Below, piece by piece: positions 60,884 through 64,000 of a stretch of DNA of 64,000 nucleotides. The DNA comes from Algivirga pacifica (GTDB taxonomy: Bacteria; Bacteroidota; Bacteroidia; Cytophagales; Flammeovirgaceae), in the NCBI RefSeq assembly GCF_039543525.1, contig NZ_BAABJX010000045.1:1-64000 (forward strand), read 5' to 3'. Both the position numbers and the translations under genes were made by a program. The notes below the pieces were generated by a model, which saw only the letters and a list, made by a program, of their open reading frames with translations, was not told the origin of the DNA and made no database searches. How positions within the stretch are numbered: the stretch's first letter is position 1; every line of letters starts with the position of its first letter.

Positions 60884-61055
60884 TTTTAAATCTATTTAGA
60901 TCGTTAAAGAATGATAGAGTGTGATGTCATCAGGATGAATGAATAGGAATCTCAGGGTTTTGTTTCCTGAGAGGAGTTCCAATTCAAATAAGCCGTGTCA
61001 TCAGCTCTAAGAATTATATTTTAAGGAATTGTAAACCAGATGTTTACAAATTTGA

Positions 61056-61087
61056 AACCCGCAAAATGCCAGGGCACTTTGCGGGTT
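61056..61087 (-). other. Stable hairpin between the 55-aa gene and tsf
   Basis: AACCCGCAAA-TGCC (61056-61070) pairs with GGCA-TTTGCGGGTT (61073-61087) around a 2-base loop, with one or two mismatches. No T tract follows on the minus strand, so it may be an attenuator or an mRNA processing site before tsf. Confidence 0.55.
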
Positions 61088-61107
61088 CAAATATAAGATA
61101 ATATTTC

Positions 61108-61275
61108 TTATTTCGAAGCTTTGTAGGCCGCTGAAGCTTGAGCTTTAAGCTCGTTCAACTCTTTTCTGATTGCTTCAATGTCAGCAGCATTTCTGTCTGC
61201 CTTCTTTTGCTTGAAGAAATCACCTTGTTTTGCCTTTAGCTCCTTAATTTTTGCTTCTGTTGCTTTAATATCCAT
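61108..61275 (-). CDS. 55-aa lysine-rich coiled-coil protein between rpsB and tsf
   Basis: The frame from ATG 61275 to TAA 61108 encodes 55 residues rich in K, E and A (KATEAKIKELKAKQGDF, then ADIEAIRKELNELKAQ), a probable coiled coil. It lies 37 bp after rpsB on the same strand, in the ribosomal transcription unit. I do not recognise a named family. Codon use looks coding (no stops, GAA/AAA/GCA biased). It may be a ribosome-associated microprotein. Confidence 0.6.
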   Translation of the reverse strand: MDIKATEAKIKELKAKQGDFFKQKKADRNAADIEAIRKELNELKAQASAAYKASK

Positions 61276-61312
61276 TGTATTAAAAATTAAAAGGAGTTGG
61301 AAAAATCAACAA

Positions 61313-62071
61313 TTATTCACCAGCTTCGTCCGCTGCTTTTTTCTCAGCTTCCGCCGCTTTTGCGTTCTCTTCTTCTTTGTCTTTCTTACGCTCTGCCATT
61401 CCTTCTTCGATCGCTGAAGCGATTGCAGAAGTGATCAAAGCTACAGACTTGAACGCATCGTCGTTTGCTGGGATTACGTAGTCAACACCATCAGGATCTG
61501 AGTTAGTATCAACCATTGCAAATACAGGGATACCCAACTTCTTTGCTTCTTTAATTGCAATGTGCTCTCTTTTCACGTCGATGATGAAAAGGGCTGCAGG
61601 AAGGCGAGACTGGTCAGCGATACCGCCCAATACTCTCTCCAATTTTGCTCTTTCACGTTGGATCATCAAACGCTCTCTTTTTGCCAAAGCATTGAAAGCC
61701 TCGTCTTTCATAAGCTTGTCGATAGAGCTCATTTTTTTCAACGACTTTCTTACAGTAGCAAAGTTGGTAAGCATACCACCTAACCATCTTTCAGTAACGA
61801 AAGGCATTTTCAAGTTAGCAGCTTCCTGAGCAACGATTTCTTTCGCTTGCTTCTTAGTCGCTACGAACATTACCTTACGACCTGATTTCACGATGTTTTT
61901 GATCGCATTTTGAGCTTGCTCAAGAGATGCTTTCGTTTTGTTAAGGTCGATGATGTGGATACCGTTACGCTCCATGAAGATGTAAGGAGCCATTTTAGGG
62001 TTCCACTTTCTTGTCAAGTGTCCGAAGTGTACACCTGCATCCAAAAGCTCTTTATAATCCAGAGTTTTCAT
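61313..62071 (-). CDS. rpsB: 30S ribosomal protein S2
   Basis: A 252-residue S2 with the conserved LLDAGVHFGHLTRKWNPKM N-terminus, ATKKQAKEI, and ERWLGGMLTN segments. A C-terminal tail of about 25 charged residues (KKDKEEENAKAAEAEKKAA) extends past the E. coli end. It lies downstream of rplM-rpsI and upstream of tsf. Confidence 0.97.
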   Translation of the reverse strand: MKTLDYKELLDAGVHFGHLTRKWNPKMAPYIFMERNGIHIIDLNKTKASLEQAQNAIKNIVKSGRKVMFVATKKQAKEIVAQEAANLKMPFVTERWLGGMLTNFATVRKSLKKMSSIDKLMKDEAFNALAKRERLMIQRERAKLERVLGGIADQSRLPAALFIIDVKREHIAIKEAKKLGIPVFAMVDTNSDPDGVDYVIPANDDAFKSVALITSAIASAIEEGMAERKKDKEEENAKAAEAEKKAADEAGE

Positions 62072-62187
62072 TATGCAATTATGATATTAGATTCTTTACT
62101 AATTAAATTTTACAAGTAGATGCGAGTGGAGAAAATATTCGCCATAGTGACGAATAAATCCACGCACCTTGCTGCCAGCAGAAACGA

Positions 62188-62574
62188 TTAACGCTTCGAG
62201 AACTGGAACTTTCTTCTCGCCTTTCTTCTACCTGGTTTCTTACGCTCGACCATACGAGGGTCACGAGTAAGTAGACCTTCAGGCTTAAGAACAAGTCTGT
62301 GTTCTGCGTTGATCTCGCACATTGCTTTTGCAATTGCCAATCTTACTGCCTCTGCTTGGCCAGTGATACCACCGCCTTGTACGTTTACCTTAACATCATA
62401 ATTGCCAGCCTCGTTTGTCAGTTCCAGAGGTTGGTTGATAATTGTTCTAAGGATAGCAGATGGGAAATAATCATCAAGATTTTTCTTGTTGACAGTAATT
62501 TTTCCTTCACCTTGAGTCAGGTAAATTCTTGCTACAGAAGTTTTTCTTCTGCCGATAGTGTTAATTACTTCCAT
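62188..62574 (-). CDS. rpsI: 30S ribosomal protein S9
   Basis: A 128-residue S9 with NTIGRRKTSVARIYLTQG at the start and the GRRKARRKFQFSKR tail that reaches the P-site tRNA. It lies 21 bp after rplM, and a 116-bp gap precedes rpsB. Confidence 0.97.
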   Translation of the reverse strand: MEVINTIGRRKTSVARIYLTQGEGKITVNKKNLDDYFPSAILRTIINQPLELTNEAGNYDVKVNVQGGGITGQAEAVRLAIAKAMCEINAEHRLVLKPEGLLTRDPRMVERKKPGRRKARRKFQFSKR

Positions 62575-62595
62575 CTTAAATTTTAATCAATAAAA

Positions 62596-63039
62596 TTATA
62601 ACTCAATTTTCTTAGGGCTTTGTGCCTCGTGTTTGTGCTCAGTACCTGCATATACGTGCAAGTTTCTGTACAACGCTCTTCCCAAACGGTTCTTAGGTAG
62701 CATACCTTTTACCGCGTTCTCAACGATACGCTCTGGGAATTTCTCCAACATTTCTGTTGCAGTTCTAGCTCTTTGTCCTCCTGGGTAACCAGTGTGTCTC
62801 AAGTAAACTTTATCAGCCCACTTATTTCCTTTTAGGACAACTTTTTCTGCGTTTACAACAACTACGTTGTCACCGCAATCTGCGTTTGGAGTGAAGCTCG
62901 GCTTGCGCTTTCCTCTTAGGATCATCGCGATCTCAGTAGCCAGACGACCTAGTGTCTTGCCTTCTGCATCAACCAAAACCCACTCTTTGTTTGCAGTAGC
63001 TTTGCTGACTGTAGCAGTCTTGTAGCTTAATGTATCCAC
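62596..63039 (-). CDS. rplM: 50S ribosomal protein L13
   Basis: A 147-residue L13 with EWVLVDAEGKTLGRLATEIA, GDNVVVVNAEKVVLKGNK and AVKGMLPKNRLGR. It heads the rplM-rpsI-rpsB-tsf run. The leader at 63085-63122 may be an autoregulatory structure. Confidence 0.97.
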   Translation of the reverse strand: MDTLSYKTATVSKATANKEWVLVDAEGKTLGRLATEIAMILRGKRKPSFTPNADCGDNVVVVNAEKVVLKGNKWADKVYLRHTGYPGGQRARTATEMLEKFPERIVENAVKGMLPKNRLGRALYRNLHVYAGTEHKHEAQSPKKIEL

Positions 63040-63084
63040 TGTAAAACAATTTAATTATTTGAACAATAAACCAACTTCGGATAC

Positions 63085-63122
63085 TGCAAAAAGACCTGAA
63101 AATATTCCTGTCGTTTTCTGCA
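63085..63122 (-). promoter_or_regulatory. Candidate ribosomal protein leader hairpin before rplM
   Basis: TGCAGAAAACGAC and GTCTTTTTGCA pair on the minus strand with a loop AGGAATATTTTCAG. The hairpin lies about 45 nt before the L13 start. Such L13 leader RNAs are known in Bacteroidia; I cannot confirm the Rfam match without a covariance model. Confidence 0.5.
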
Positions 63123-63231
63123 TTTTATCCTTTCCTTTAAGTGCATATGGCACAAAAGGAGTGCAAATCTATGATATATTTTTATCATTCCCAACACTTT
63201 GTTGTAATTTATTGGGAATGAGTGAGATGAT

Positions 63232-63639
63232 TTAGACTTGTTTGGAAATCATCTTTTGAAAATCCTCAATGAATACTTTTTCGTTATGATGATGCTGATG
63301 TTGTTTCCCAAAGGGTCTCAATAGTTTATCCAGAACAGCGGAACTTTCTCCTATACTATAGATATTGCTCGATTCTTTTCTTTTCAGTAATCTGTTGAAA
63401 AACGGGTACCATTTTTTTAAAGTTCCTTCTGAGATGGTATTAATAATGACATATAGATGTTCAGAATGATCTAGCAAATCCTTTAATGCATTTAAAGTAA
63501 TATCATCTGAGAAGTTGTCCGCTTCAAAACTAAGCCCTTCAAGAGCAGTGAATGTTTGTTGTAACGCCTCATAAAGGGGCTTATGAAAAGATAGAGGCTG
63601 TTTAGCATGTACCTCTAAGTAAATAAGACTGTAAGTCAT
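63232..63639 (-). CDS. Hypothetical protein
   Basis: A 135-residue cytosolic protein with an alpha/beta look (HLYVIINTISEGTLKKWYPFF) and a histidine cluster near the end (GKQHQHHHNEKV). No family is recognised. It is transcribed on the same strand as, and upstream of, rplM. The His cluster could bind metal. Confidence 0.55.
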   Translation of the reverse strand: MTYSLIYLEVHAKQPLSFHKPLYEALQQTFTALEGLSFEADNFSDDITLNALKDLLDHSEHLYVIINTISEGTLKKWYPFFNRLLKRKESSNIYSIGESSAVLDKLLRPFGKQHQHHHNEKVFIEDFQKMISKQV

Positions 63640-63675
63640 TGATATAATTATAACAAGTAAGATTGATGAATTTGA

Positions 63676-63853
63676 TTATTTGTAACAAGCGCCTTTTTCT
63701 CTGGCTGCAGCAATAAATTTTTTAAAGAAACGATAAAAAATAAATGATTTCGAGTCCTTTTCTTCCTAAAGAATGTGCAACGACAAGAGACATCAGGCAC
63801 CGACTATGGGTAACGATAACTCTACCTTCCGCTTTTTGGGTTTCTTTAGACAT
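63676..63853 (-). pseudogene. Broken gene fragment, ATP-grasp-like N-terminus
   Basis: From ATG 63853 a 43-residue frame reads KAEGRVIVTHSRCLMSLVVA then HSLGRKGLEII, which resembles the N-terminus of ATP-grasp carboxylate-amine ligases. After a stop, the neighbouring frame continues FYRFFKKFIAAAREKGACYK to TAA at 63676. This looks like a large internal deletion with a frameshift, leaving both ends. The family call is low-confidence. Confidence 0.4.
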
Positions 63854-64000
63854 GGTGAATGATATTTTTAGATGAAAGACAGTGATTCATGATTGTCTTT
63901 GAAAGGCGCTGAGAAAACGCCTATTGGTTTTGTGATTGAGCTTGAAGCGCATTCTACTCTATTAACAGAGTAAACAGTACAAATAAAAACATCGTTCTGT
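63854..64000. other. Right edge without recognisable gene
   Basis: A small hairpin AGGCG-N8-CGCCT (about 63904-63921) is the only structure seen. It may belong to the upstream region of the broken minus-strand gene. Confidence 0.3.

Overview
The window looks like a chromosomal segment of a Bacteroidota bacterium, most likely a marine-type Cytophagales. Supporting this are a giant secreted protein with SprB-like, GEVED-like and type IX secretion C-terminal domains, a TonB receptor with a carboxypeptidase-regulatory-like N-domain, many short lipoproteins, TAnnTTTG promoter-like boxes, weak Shine-Dalgarno sites, and the gene order rplM-rpsI-rpsB-tsf. I cannot name the genus. No rRNA, convincing tRNA, CRISPR array or intact IS was seen.

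Layout. 1-7400: an FNR-like regulator, glyA, a Crp/Fnr regulator, a secreted DJ-1/PfpI protein under a near-consensus Crp-type palindrome, and clpB. 7400-11100 is the accessory part. It holds a four-arm inverted-repeat element, the degenerate C-terminus of a tyrosine recombinase, and then small genes separated by imperfect hairpins resembling integron attC sites; one cassette carries a RhuM-Fic gene with three in-frame stops. 11-33 kb is a mosaic of mostly same-strand housekeeping, stress and lipoprotein genes, including a probable metal-uptake trio (TonB receptor, His-rich membrane protein, DUF4625 lipoprotein), a LysR-YeiH pair, serine hydrolases, PPK2, a DNA-alkyl methyltransferase, GNATs and MazG. 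A MITE-like element and two gene remnants sit among them. 33-43 kb holds an exported KatG, an MFS transporter, an ABC-F ATPase, a TrmH-type methylase, a second copy of the four-arm element, DUF1835 and a sulfatase.

43.8-55.4 kb is a coherent energy locus: an enlarged pyruvate:ferredoxin oxidoreductase followed almost without gaps by rnfC-D-G-E-A, a small Cys-rich membrane protein, a ferredoxin-NADP reductase and rnfB. Pyruvate-derived low-potential electrons could be passed to NAD through an ion-pumping Rnf complex or to NADP through the reductase. A 340-bp non-coding insert of nested inverted repeats and a tiny tandem array of hairpins separates rnfB from the rest. 55.5-64 kb holds the T9SS protein, a lipoprotein, and the rplM-rpsI-rpsB-(55-aa protein)-tsf ribosomal run, then a hypothetical gene and a broken gene.

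The strongest undescribed signal is the pair of four-way-junction elements at 7571-7750 and 40143-40291. Both fold on paper with no unpaired base at the junction, and they share the sequence of two arms while the other two differ. Second is the attC-like cassette array beside the dead recombinase.
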